Of a stretch of 64,000 bases of DNA, positions 22,280-34,925 are shown in pieces (within the stretch, counting starts at the first letter, position 1; every line of letters starts with the position of its first letter). This DNA comes from Geosiphon pyriformis (taxonomy: Eukaryota; Glomeromycota; Glomeromycetes; Archaeosporales; Geosiphonaceae), in NCBI GenBank assembly GCA_016748015.1, contig JAAOMT010000597.1:14351-78350 (forward strand), written 5' to 3'. The notes beneath the pieces were generated by a model that worked only from the letters and a program-made list of their open reading frames with translations, searched no databases and was not told the DNA's origin. The translations under genes were made by a program, and so were the position numbers.

Positions 22280-23255
22280 ATATTCAAGGGTTAAAAAATC
22301 TATTTAATTAACAAAGGGCAAAGTTTTAATAAATGAAAAAGGTTTGACAGAGGCAGGAAATATCAAGGTTGACTTTAAATGAGATGAAATGAAGTTATTA
22401 GTGAATAAATTAGAATTTTGAAAGAAGTAAAGCAAGTACTTTTGAATGATATTACGACTTACAATCATTTTTTATGTTGATGCATATTCGAGGAGTGTTG
22501 TTTCTTAAGAATGAAAGATCAGTTTTGTGATTTTCAAATTGACTGGATATTAATCAGCTTTACCGGTTTACATTGAAATTTCAAAGTTTTGTGTATTTTG
22601 CAATATTTGGTAATGAAAACGAACCAGATTTTTGAAATCGACAACTCAGAAATCCTATGAATTATTGGAAAAAAATCAATTTTGCTTCTTAATTTTTAAT
22701 AGAATTTAATCTCCTTCATTTTTATTTCGTAAAGCTAGGAATAAGTTTAAAAATATTTTTTCATAAAGGTAATTAAAAGTAAATTTTGAGATTTTACTAG
22801 AAAAATTTGGATAATTTCTATTACTTAAATGAAACAGCAATAATTTAAACAATTAATTAATTAATATTATGAACTTGAACAGAAAGTATTTAAAGACTCT
22901 ATTATGAATTAAATCAATTTTTCTTCTGCTTTATTTGCAATTTTTATAACCCAATTTTACTTAAAGCAAGTTTGTTGATATGTGATTAATTACTTGAACT
23001 GTCCAAAGCTAATTATTATCTTTTTTTGAACATCTTAGTTGTTATTCATAATTTTAAAATAGGCTATTATCTTTTATAAAAATAATATTATAATTATCTT
23101 TATTCCATATCCAAAATGATTTATTTAATCAGTCATTTATTAATTTGTATAAATTTCTATTGGTAAAAGTTCAAAATATTCTAAAAATGTAAAAAGTTAT
23201 TTAGATTTTAAAAGTTTAAAAAATTATAATTTTCTAATATTTTAAATATATATAT
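22280..23255. other. Upstream region of REC8 and gene-rich border
   Basis: No ORF or repeat family is recognised. A+T content rises steadily across this kilobase, which marks the change from the gene-dense left part to the transposon-dense right part. The REC8 promoter should lie in the first few hundred bases. Confidence 0.5.
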
Positions 23256-24482
23256 ACAGTCGGACCTCTATAAAAGAACACAGTTGGGGCATGCAAATTA
23301 TGTTCCATTTTAGAGGTGGTTTATTATAGAGTTTTATAATTATTATCAAATAAACTATATTTATTTATTAATCAATCAATTATTATTATTATTATTATTA
23401 AAATATTGATTAATTGTTACCTGTTTTTAGAATCTTTCTTCATTTTTTCGTATTCATATAATTTTTTTTCTAAGTAAATTTTGGTTTTCTTTACTAAAAT
23501 TTTCTTCTGCTAATTGCTCTTCAAATCTAATTATCTTTTTTAATGCTTTATATGCTTTTGTAATTGTAATTATAGCAGGTAGAGATTCTTTTAATTCTTT
23601 TTCCAAGTTATTAATTGTATTGGTTTCACTTTGAGCATCGGCTAAAACCATATCTACAATTTCATTATTATCAAGAATATTTTTAGTTGTCAATAATTCA
23701 TTAACTGCTATAGTATAATCTTTGAGATTTTTAACCAATTATTGTGCATTTAATGATAAATTGTTGAATATATCCATAAAAAAGTGATGTTTCGGATTCT
23801 TGAATTTCTAATTCTTGATTATAAAAAAGAATATTCATTTTTTGCCAACAGTTTTAAATTGTAACAGATGTTACTTAAAATCATGATTGAACAATATAAT
23901 CAATTGCTTGTTTCATGTTTAATTTATTTTTAAAAAATAAATTATATTAAATAAAATATATAATATATAATGATAATAATATTATATTACTTAACTGTTC
24001 AATATTAATTTTTTGTTTAAATTAATGTAAAATATATTAACAATATAAGTGCTTATATTTGTCTTTGAAAATTTTAATAATACTAGCATCTATTAATTAA
24101 AAATATAATATAATATTTAGAAAAAAATAATACAAAGTAATATTGGTTAATTGGAATAAATCTTCTTTAATTTAAGTATGATAAGAAGTTGTATTATCAA
24201 CCAAAATTAATATATGCTGATTTTGAATTTAAAAGTCTTTATTTATATATTTAAATCATGTTTTTTATATATTTGAACACATTTATGCTTTGAAATTGAA
24301 TTTGTAAATCACAAATAAGTTAAAAGTATTAATTTTTTTAAAGCATCTTGAATTTTTTGTATGTCTAATTACTAAAAGTTGCAATTTGTGAAATCTAATT
24401 GAATTTATAGCAAGAAAAATTGTAATTCGAAATTTATCCTATAAAAAACCCAATTAATTTAATATAATAATAATATATTGTT
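23256..24482 (-). mobile_element. Decayed Tigger/pogo-like DNA transposon, copy 1
   Basis: The left edge carries a candidate terminal repeat, CAGTCGGACCTCTATAAAAG, beginning with the CAG typical of pogo/Tigger ends. An AGAGGTGGTTTATTATAGAG stretch follows. The minus-strand ORF 23738-23454 (94 codons) reads like the acidic C-terminus of Tigger-type transposases: an IVDMVLADAQSE segment, then ALKKIIRFEEQLAEENF and NQNLLRKK. Upstream on the same strand only shreds of coding sequence remain. I found no matching inverted repeat at the other end, so the right boundary is set by where similarity to copy 2 stops. It is almost certainly inactive. Confidence 0.5.
23454..23738 (-). pseudogene. Transposase C-terminal fragment (Tigger-like)
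   Basis: Ninety-four codons remain open. The acidic segment and the KALKKIIRFEEQ helix resemble the C-terminal tail of pogo/Tigger transposases. The catalytic DDE core is not recognisable upstream. A second, more A+T-drifted version lies at 25268-25456. Confidence 0.5.
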
Positions 24483-25105
24483 ATGATTAAATTAACAAGC
24501 TAACAAATAGCAAAAGAAAACAGTATTGTATAACAATAAAACAATTAAAAAGGTAATTTAACTTTAATAAGTAAATTAAATTAATAGGAATTTAATATAT
24601 AAGATTAATCTTATAAATATTTCAGTTGTTATTCTTTTAAAAGGTAATAAAAAAATCTGAAGATAAAAAAATAGTCTATATTGTTAATAAAAGATAACAC
24701 ACTGATATAATTTTATGTCTTATATTAATACTTTTAGAATTTAATATCAAATATCAATTGTACTTTTCAGTAAATGTTTTTTTTAATATATTTGACAAAA
24801 ACTAACAATTATATAAAACAAGAAAAAAAATAGTAAAAGAAAAATAAAAAAGTTAATATTATTGTATTGATCTGAGTATAATTTAAATATGAATACTTTT
24901 TTACAACTTTTAAAATATTTTACTTATATATAATGAAAAAAAAATCAATAATCACATTAATAATTTAATTTAAAAATAAACTAACTAATTATATGATATT
25001 AGTGACTAATACATGTAATTAATTATGACTAAGTAAATAAATAAAATTTAAAAAATAAAAGTTTTATCTATAATAATATAATGATAACAATTGATAAATA
25101 TAATA
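24483..25105. other. AT-rich spacer between transposon copies
   Basis: This is low-complexity A+T sequence with no ORF over 50 codons and no similarity that I can see to the flanking transposon copies. Confidence 0.4.
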
Positions 25106-27015
25106 TATAGTTAAACTTTTATAAAAAAACACAGTTAAAACATACAAATTATGTTCTATTTTAGAGGTGTTTTATTATAGAATTTTATAATTATATTAAA
25201 TAAACTATATTTATTTATTAAATTAATCTATTATTATTATTATTATTATTAAAATATCGATTAATTGTTACTTGTTTTTAGAATCTTTCTTTATTTTTTC
25301 ATATTTATATAATTTTTTTCTAAGTAAATTTTGGTTTTTTATACTAAAATTTTTTTTTGCTAATTGTTCTTTAAATTCAATTATCTTTTTTAATATTTTA
25401 TATGTTTTTGTAATTGTAATTATAACAGGTAGAAATTTTTTTAATTTTTTTTTCAAGTTATTAATTATATTAGTTTTAATTTAAACATTGGCTAAAATCA
25501 TATTTACAATTTCATTATTATCAAATATTTTCAATTATTAATAATTTTTCAATTATTACAGTATAATTTTTGAGATTTTTGACTAATTATTGTGTATTTA
25601 ATAATAAATTGTTAAATATATCTATAGAAAATTGATGTTTCAAATTTTCAAATTTCTAATTCTTAATTATAAAAAAGAATATCTATTTTTTGCCAATAGT
25701 TTTGAATTATAACAAATTATTACTTATAAAAATTAAGAATTATAATAATAAATAAAATAACCAATTAGAAATAAATATAATAAAAAGAAGAATTTTAGAA
25801 TTTTTTTCAGAGAATTACAGAATTTCAGAATTTCAAAATTTCTCTTAAAAAATTGCAGGATTTTAAAGAATCTTATATAATACAAATTATGTATATATAG
25901 CAAGAATACTAAAAGCAGAAAAAATATTTAAAATTCAACTTAAATAAAACAATAACTAGCAATAACTACTTACTTTTACTTCTTCTTTCAAAAGATAGTT
26001 TTCTATAACTTAAAATAAAAATCCATCAATATTATTAAAATATCTAATTATTATCTAATCTATGTTATTATTATTTGATTAAGAATATTAATTACTTTTC
26101 TATTATTAACAACTCATATTAATAAACTCCAATACTTAACTACACTAGACTAATAGCTCTTAATTATGGTCATTAACAATATATTAATTTCTTATTTTCT
26201 TTTCTTATTTTTTTTTATTTTATTTTTTTTTGTTTTGTTTTTTTGTTATTTATTAACTGATTAAAGAGATTAAATGCTGAGTATTTGATATTAAGAATAG
26301 TCTGGTAAAAAACCTAAGAACAAAAATAGAAATTTAAAAATAGCTTATCAGAAAGGCACAACTATCAGAATAAACTGGCCATTATACTAAAAAAATATAT
26401 ATACAGAAAAAATCATCAATTGAATCTCTATTTATTATACAAAAAACTTAACTAAAATCTTCAAAAATTACCAACATTTCTAATTATTGAGCACCAAGTT
26501 ATGAGTTTGTTATTTGTTTTAACATTCTAAATAATCATTTGTAATATAAATATTACTTAAAATTATAATTAAACAATATAATTAATTGCTTGTTTTATAT
26601 TTAATTTATTTCTAAAAAATAAATTATATTAAATAAAATTATATAATATATAATAATAATAATACTATATATATTATATTATTTAACTGTTTAATATTAA
26701 TTTTTTGTTCAAATTAATATAAAATATGTTAACAATATAAATACTTATATTATTAACCAAAATTAATATATGCTAATTTTAAATTTAAAAATCTTTATTT
26801 ATATATTTAAATTATGCTTTGGAATTGAATTTATAAATTACAAATAGATTAAAAGTATTAATTCCTTTAAAGTATCTTGAATTTTTTGTATATTCAATTA
26901 TTAAAAATTTCAATTTGTGAGATTCAATTGAATTTATAACAAAAAAATTGTAATTTGAAATTTATCTTATAAAAAATCCAATTAATTTAATTGAATAATA
27001 ATATAATAATAACAA
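25106..27015 (-). mobile_element. Decayed Tigger/pogo-like transposon, copy 2, split by a solo LTR
   Basis: The copy parallels copy 1 from its terminal repeat (here drifted to AAACTTTTATAAAAAAACAC) through the transposase tail (25268-25456, minus) and onward. It is interrupted at 25718-26546 by an LTR and resumes with sequence matching copy 1 near 23880-24480. A block of about 130 bp present in copy 1 (around 24066-24195) is missing. Nearly all differences from copy 1 are towards A or T. Confidence 0.5.
25718..26546 (+). mobile_element. Degenerate solo LTR (Ty3/gypsy family), copy A
   Basis: It starts TATTACTTATA and ends CATTTGTAATA, matching the ends of the better LTR at 54071-54862 (TATTAC ... 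GTAACA) apart from C-to-T. It keeps internal LTR landmarks in order: the ATGTATATATAG TATA region near 25890, a T-rich stretch near 26200, TTAAAGAGATTAAATGCTGAG near 26262, and GAGCACCAAGTTATGAGTTTG near 26490. It is flanked by AAAT on the left and, one base off, AAAT on the right. No internal region remains, so it is a solo LTR left by recombination. Confidence 0.65.
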
Positions 27016-30000
27016 TTAATAAATATAATATACTAATTTTTTTCTGTATTTTGATATTTTACAAGTATTTAATTTGGTCTTATATAAAAAAATAATTCTG
27101 TTTTATTAGTATTATATATGTTAACAAAATCAAATTTAAATATAATAATTTTTAATTTTTTTTATTTTTTTAATAAACTTTTAATTAATATATTTTCTGC
27201 TTTATTATAAAATTAGTAAACATATAATTAGTTTTATTATTTGAATTTTAAACCCATCTATTTGAGGATTGTATTTTATTTTTATGTATATTAAGAAATT
27301 TGGCAAATTTTTTTTCCATTTTTTTAATTAATTAATCATTAAATTTGATAATAACTATAGTTATTTGTTCTATTTAATAACTTAAGACTTGGTCTAATAA
27401 TAAAAATTTAATATTTTTGTGTCAAATAAATTTTTTATCAATTTTATTAATTTTAATATTTAATTACTTTACATGCTTTTTGATTATTTTAAAGACAATT
27501 AAACAAAAAATATAAAGTTTTAAATATTTATAATTAAAGTAAGTTATAATATTATTATGTTTTATATCATAGTAATTTTTGAAATATTGACAAATTTTTT
27601 TATAAAAAGCATTATTAACTGCTATTTATTTTTGTTTTTTGAATAAAAGTTTTAATATTGTAATAATTTAGCAAATTTATTAGAAAATCTGTTTATAACA
27701 ATAATATTAGATTTGGTTTTAACAAATTGAAATACAATAAGAGTTAAATAGCTATATATAAAAATAGACAAGATCAAAAAGAACAAGTCCAATATAAATC
27801 AATTTAAAAAAAAATTAAGATAAATTTAATTTAATACATTTTAACTCTTTTTCTAATTATTAATTAATATTTAATACATAATATTTATTTTATATAAAAA
27901 TAAATTTTAAATAAATTTTTGATAAAATTATGTTCTTGTTTTTTTATAAATTGTTTTTACATAAAAAAAAATTAATTAGTTCTATAAAAAAATATTTTTT
28001 ATATGAAGTTATTCTTTTATTAAAAGTTTTTTATGAAGATTTAACTGTATTATTAAAAGTTTTTATGTAGTATTTTATTAAATATATACAAAAATTAATT
28101 ATATTATAATTTATTAAACTGAATTTTATATAACTATTTTAATTTAATTAAAATTTTTAAATAAAAAAATTCAAGTATTTAAAAATACATTTGTCTTTTT
28201 ATTAAGTTAAATAAACAAATTTATATAATTTTTTAACAAAATTTTACTTATTTTTAAAAATTATTTAGTTATTAATTATTAAAATTTTTTTTAATTTAAA
28301 TAACAAATTAAATATTATATTATTATTTATTAAAAAATTAATTGTTTTATTATTTAAAATGTTTATATAATTCTTAATTTTTAATTATTTAATATTAATA
28401 TTTTTTTAATTAAATTATAAATATAATATCTTTTAATTTAATACTTGTTATAAAAATTAAGTTTAATAAAACCAAATTTTGTTTTATATATATATAACAA
28501 TATTTAACTATTTATTATTAAAATATACTTAAATACTAGTATAATTATTTATAATTTGGCAAGAATAAAAAATATAATATTATAAATTTCAATATTAACT
28601 TATAATTTAAGTTTTAAATAAGCTAATATAACAATATTAAATAAACTTAATTCTTTAACAAAACTATTAATAAATATTTTAATTATGTTTAAACATATGT
28701 TTTTTAATTTAATTTTAATTAAAACAAAAACACAAAATTTCTGTATAATTTAAGAATTTAAGTTAAATATTATAATTAATATCTTATTAACTAAATTATT
28801 TTTTTAACAAACTTTAAAATCGGTTTAAATTATTTAAATACTAGATATTTAAATTTAAATTTTTAGTAATAACAAAAATATTTTTAATTAATACATATAT
28901 TATGACAGTTTAATAATTAATTTATATATAATATTAAAATTTTAAAAAATTTAAAATAAAAACACCAAAATTAATAAACAAATTATAAAAAAGTAAAATA
29001 TTACAATTTAAATTATATAATAATAAATAATACAATATTTATTCTGAAAATTTTTTTAGCAATAATTTTAAATTTAAATTTTTTTCTTATTAACAAAATT
29101 TATTTATAATATATATATTTAAAAATTAAATTAAATTAAGTTTTATAATTAATATTAAGCTATAAAACAATTAAAAATAAATAAACAACTGTTTATTCTA
29201 AATAGTTTTTTACAATATTATATTGGTAAAAAACTTTATATTTATATATAAATATTTTATAAATTAAACTTAAACAGATTCTTAATAATAAAAAATATTA
29301 TAATATTTATGTATTTTTTTCTTTATACCAAAAATAAACAAGTTATTAAAACATAAAAAACTTTTTTGGCTTTTAGCTAATAAAAATATTTATGATTTTA
29401 TTATTATTAATTAATATTATTGATTTTAAAAAATTTATTAACAATATTCAAAATATATTAAGCAGTAATTTAATTATTTTTTAATTTAAATTATGTTATC
29501 AACAAATTTATTAGCTATTAAATAAAAAATTAAATCAGTTTTAGTCTTAATTTTATTAGTTTTAATGATAAATTTAATATTAATTTTGTATTTATTTATA
29601 TTTTTATGTTTTTTAACTTTAATTAAAAAAAATCATAGAAAATTTTTTAAAATAACAAAAAAACATCTTTTTTTAATTTAAGTTATGTATTTTATAACTA
29701 TTTATTAATTTAAAATCTGTTTATAATCTTATTTATTTTGTTATTTAAGTATGCTTAAAAAATTTAATAAATTTTTTATATATTTTAATTTTAATTAAAT
29801 TGTTTTTTAAATAATATTATCTTATTAAATTATAAGTTTTATACATGTTTATAACATTAATTACAATTTTTAATTTTTTTATAGTATTTTTAATTACCAA
29901 ATCTATTATAAAAATAAAAATTAGGTTAAAATATGTTTTAAAACCAAAAAATTATGTTTATAAAAAATTTCAAACTTATTATAAACAAAAAAAATCCAAT

Positions 30001-31029
30001 TAAAAAAATTTCAACCTATTTTTTTTTAAAGTTATTGATCAAATATTTATTAAAATATTTTTTTAATTATATAATTTAAGAATTATTAATACTTAAATTT
30101 TTTTATAATTAGAAACTAATTTATTTTACAGATATATATTTATTAAATTTAATAATAAGTTTAAAACAAATTTATTATAGTGTTTTTACAACTTATTTAA
30201 AATTTCAAATTTTTTATTAATATTATTATTTAACATCTTTTTTATATTTTTTTAATACAACCAAAACAAAAAATAAAAAAAATAATTTTTTTTATTGTAT
30301 TTAATAGTTTTAATATTTTTCAAAATAAAAACTTAAAACAGTTTTTAATTATTAAAAAAAACATATTTTTTAGTTTTAAATAAGAGTATTTTCTTACTTA
30401 AAAGTTTTTATAACCAATTAATTAAAAGTTTCGGAATTTTTAACAAAAATTTAATAATAAAACTATTTTTTTAAAGTTTTTTTATTATTGTTTAAAGTAA
30501 TTAGTTTTTTTAAAATATTAAAAAAAGTATTTTTTTTAGTGTTTTTAAAATAATATTTTTAATTTAAACTCTGTTTTTTTGTAAAAAATAAAATATCAAT
30601 TTTTTTTAATTTTTTTGGTATTTTTACTAATTTTGTTATAATTGTACTAATTTTAATTTGGTTACAAATAATAATTATAATAATATATTTATTAAATTTA
30701 ATTTTAATTAACATATAATTAAGTTGTTTAATATAATTGATTTTTATTAATTCTAAAAGCAAAACAAATTATATTTCTATATTTAATTAATTTATTAAAT
30801 TACTTAATTCTAAAAATTAAGTTAATAAAATAAAAACCAAAACTTTTTTTTTGTTTTAAAAACATTATTGATTTTAATAATATATAAAAAACAATTTCAA
30901 TTTATCAAATTTTTTTAAATAAATTATTTTTTTCTTAATATTAGATAAAACTATTAAAATTAAGTTTTAGTTTTTTTATTTATTTTAATAAGTAAAATTC
31001 AATTATTATTTAATATAATATAACTGGTT
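27016..31029. other. Four kilobases of extreme A+T
   Basis: The sequence is almost wholly A and T with scattered C and G, and no ORF above about 70 codons. I cannot assign it to a family. It could be an old, heavily mutated retroelement, since its neighbours on both sides are. No RNA gene or tandem array is visible. Confidence 0.5.
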
Positions 31030-31380
31030 TATGTTAAGTATTATTTTTTTATGAAAAAAATGGACTGATATTTCTTGATAGTTTAGCTTTTGTTTTTATG
31101 TCTGAGCTGTTCATAATGCTTTTTGCTAATATGATTAGATTGCTTAGAATTACTGAGATATTTGTTATTAATTTTGGCTTGTGTAAGTTTTGCTTGTTTT
31201 TTTTAGGCATTAGTAACTTGGTTTCAGTTTATATAAGTGCATAGTGTTGTCTTAATCAGCTTAAATAACTGATTATGTATAGAAAAAGCATGATTCACTC
31301 CTAATTTAGATTACTTATATAATATATAGTACTAAACAGTATATAGATCTTACTTATTAATTAATAAATAATAATAATAA
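31030..31380 (+). mobile_element. LINE 3' end fragment, plus orientation (L6)
   Basis: Plus-strand sequence reads out a peptide, with NMIRLLRITEIF, NFGLCKFCLFFLGISNL and VYISA in order. It matches the extreme C-terminus of the LINE protein seen at 40633 and 49617. The LINE 3' tail follows and then low-complexity A+T. It is a severely 5'-truncated copy lying tail to tail with the next element. Confidence 0.6.
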
Positions 31381-33701
31381 TATAATAATAAGTGTTTTAA
31401 ACTAAATACAGTTTGTATATTTTTTACATATAATTAATTATTTAGTTTGATCAAAATAATATCATAAAATTATATTAAAATAAAACAAATATTTAATATA
31501 TATATTAAAAAATATTTTTATAATTTTACTAATATTAAACAATTAAACTATTTTTTTTTAATAAATACAGTCTAACCACTATCTAGTATACAAAGACAAA
31601 ACAAAATAAATCAAACTAAATATGGCTCATATACTTTCTATACATAACCAGCCATTCAGGTCTATCAAAGCAGCACTATACACTCACAAGAATCTTACTA
31701 CTATTGTCCAAGCTAGAAAAAAACAAACAATGCCTTCATAAATCAAAGCTAACTACAAAAGATTCAATAATACCAAGCAAGCAAATGACACCTTTAGACA
31801 ACTAACTGGACAGACCACACACTAGAACAAAAATTTCATCTGTATTATAAACCAAACTACCTCTTTTCATGTTAGCCCTAAACTTGGATCTTAGCAACCA
31901 CAATTTATTATAATAGTCATCAATCAAACAGCAAATAAAATCAACCACAACCATTACAGCTTTTTTTTTGTCATTAAAAATAGAAACAGCCTCCTCAATC
32001 CAATACTTAAAAACAAATTCTTTGCATAACACAGTATACACATTGACATCCAAGACCTATAAAAGAGTACATACTATTAGAGATAAAGCAGAGAGACAAT
32101 TGTCTGCTAAGAATTTCCACAAATTGGCACAATCAGAAACAACCTCAAAATACACCAAGGCATCCACAAAGTAAGTGAAAGCATACTCAGAAAATTCAAC
32201 ATCATCACACATCAAACATAAAATGTCTGGATAATTTTTGTTATATATCTTTTTGTGAACAGTTATTGGTAATTTTTTGTGCATGGTTTTCATCAAATAT
32301 GTGTGGAGAATGGCCAATTTTTTACTAGTAAACTCTGCTAACATGTAAAAGTTTGGGTACCAAACAGAGGCAGTACATTTTTAATCTATAAACCTAATAA
32401 TCAAGTTGTCTAAGACATTTGCACTAGAGCCAGCTTTTCATAAAACCTGGTTTATAGTTTGATAGATATTACAAACAAAATAATGAGCATTACTTGAGAC
32501 AATGAGACCATTAGCCATAAGAAATCTTTCACTTATTCCAACCAGAAGAACCATACCTGAATACAATGCAGTATGAGCTAAAGTGTCTATACATTCATTG
32601 CTAAAAATACCTGAGTGTTCTTTTACTTTCACTCAGCTTACTAAAATGTCTTTTGACTTAATCAAATTAACAATGTGACACCACTCTATCTAGTACTAAT
32701 TCTAAAAATCAGGCTGAATCAGCTCACATTTTAACAAACATACAGCCAAAACTGCTTAACTATTTATGTGTAAAACAACTGCACAAGATGAAGGAATACA
32801 CTCTAAAGCCAAGACTATTGTCTACAATTCTATCAGTATAAAAGACAACAAATCTTGTATTTCAACACCCACACTTATATTAATCTTGGAGAAATAAGCT
32901 GCTGTTCTACAAGCTACATTTTTTGTACTCAGATAACTTAATGAACTATTAGTATAAACATTTATCTCTCCAGCCCAAATTTCATGCAAGCTTTTACATA
33001 TATCCATAAAATCACTTGAGCAAAAAAAACCAGAACTGGTTGCAATGGTAGTATAATAGTCAGATTTTATCAGACAATTATTCATATATATCAAGATCTT
33101 ACTGAACCAAATTGGCACCAGACTCTTAGGGCTTAACTTATTCCAATGCCAGAAAGTCTTCTATTCCATAACATTATCATGCTTTGTTATTAGACAATTC
33201 TTAAAAGTAACACCAAAACACTTCAACAAATACACTACATAAAAAATAGTAAATGGCTCCCAAGATTTCTGACATTGGAAAATAACCAAGATTATGAAAT
33301 ATATTAGGTATGTTATTGGCCAAAGAAACATTTACATCCAAAAAAACTCTCATAATTCCAGCCAGAAAATTATTCAATAAATTGACCCTTAATTTGATTG
33401 GACAATACAATAGATTTAGAAACACCTACTCCAAAACCTGCAAATTCAAAGCACAATATTCAAACAAACAACCAAGAATTCCAGAGACATTAGAGAAACC
33501 AATTACTAAAGTGACCTTTGTTTCAGTCTGTACCTGTTCAAAAGACTTTAAATTGTACAGAAAAGGATGATACAAAACTTTATTAAGGAAATTTTTTGGC
33601 AAAAAAGCTTTAAACCTAAGACTCTTTCTAATCAAAACATTTCACTTTTAGCACACACTTTTAACAATAAAGCTAAACTGTATATGATAACTAATGATAG
33701 A

Positions 33702-34118
33702 CTAAAGAACCACCAAAACCAAATAAGAGAATTGTTTGTCCAACATTGTCTTCTTGAAGACTATATTCGAAAAAAACCTAACATCCATATAAGCCTTAAC
33801 AAAACTTGGTTTGGATAAACCCACTGTGAACAAAAAAATACCCAAATACCTATGAGCTTCACTTCTGTTTGCAATGAAAATAGGTCGGCCATTAATGCAC
33901 AACAAAGCATTTAACACTTTCTGATTAATGGAAATTACCATGGTCTTGTCATTGTTGATAGAAATGTTATTAATTTCAAAGAACTTACTAGCAATATTCA
34001 AAATATACTGTGTTGATGCTTGGCTATTACTCACACATATTGTATTATCAACAAAAGCACTACCTGCAAATAAAGAAGATCTACTACTACAGATCTTAAT
34101 CCTATTAGTTTTTGCCAC
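33702..34118 (-). pseudogene. LINE reverse transcriptase fragment of L1
   Basis: The longest intact piece of the L1 reverse transcriptase (138 codons) runs from just before the catalytic box through the thumb-proximal YLGIFL motif. The box reads AFVDNTI (positions 34044-34055), where the family has F-V-D-D. The second catalytic Asp is Asn, a G-to-A change. The solo LTR at 34176 begins just upstream, and the preceding part of the palm (DEVFSLLFWRIFYNPL) lies at 34930-35010. Confidence 0.8.
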
Positions 34119-34175
34119 AAAATTTGAGTTGATCTTATAACCACACAGTCATTCCTGTCTTTTAACCTTATACAG

Positions 34176-34925
34176 TATTACTTATAGAAAGAAAACAAAT
34201 ATAGGAAAATAGTAGACCAATAAGCAAATAGTATGTAGCACATGAGCACATTGCTCAACAATGTGGAGCAGAAAACACAACACATTGCTTAAGAAATCAT
34301 AGCACATCACTCAGGAATGTGAGCAATCTTATAAAACATTAATTATGTATATATAGCAATAGCATTAGAAGTAGAAAGAGCAGAATTCTAGAGTTAGAAA
34401 TCTTCCATCCACAAATATTAAATAAATAAATCATTTACCATTCAAATCCACTTTCCACTATCAACACTTCATGTTGATAGTAATTAATACTTAACCATGC
34501 TGGAACAATAGCTCTTGATTATGGCTATTGACAGAATACTAACTTGCAATTGCTTTTGTTTATTTTTTTATTTTCTTTTATTTTTTTTTATTTCTTTTTG
34601 TTATTTCTTTGGTTTTACTAAATTGATTAAGGATTAAGTACTGAGATACAGATGTTATAAGAACTGGTAAAAGACTCGTAAAACAAGGGTAAAACACTTA
34701 TAGATTTGAGGATAGCTTATCAGAAAGATTACCAGCCACCATATTGAGAAAGAAATTTAACAGAATTGTGATTCCGAGAGACTACTAAAAACAACTACTA
34801 AATCTCTGTTCATTATACAAAAAACTCCACAACAAAACCTTCAGATATCGACACCAGAATACCAACCAAGCACCAAGTTACAGATTTGTTATTTGACTTG
34901 AGACTCCAAATAATCATCTGTAACA
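34176..34925 (+). mobile_element. Solo LTR, copy B, with 4-bp target duplication
   Basis: It starts TATTACTTATAG and ends CATCTGTAACA. The bases ACAG occur on both sides (34172-34175 and 34926-34929) as a 4-bp target site duplication. Inside are repeated CACATTGCT motifs (34249-34330), a TATA region (34348-34356), a 10-bp stem-loop (34457-34481), T-rich sequence and CACCAAGTTACAG near the 3' end. It lies inside the LINE L1 reverse transcriptase and has no internal region of its own. Confidence 0.85.
34348..34356 (+). promoter_or_regulatory. LTR TATA box
   Basis: TATATATAG lies in the 5' part of the LTR. The same motif occupies the same place in copies A, C, D and E, which fits a U3 core promoter. 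Confidence 0.4.

Noticed and set aside
33310-33570. Plus-strand ORFs opposite LINE coding sequence (for example 31968-32174, 33310-33818, 35142-35327)
   Set aside because: They are antisense shadows of the minus-strand LINE and show no domain of their own.
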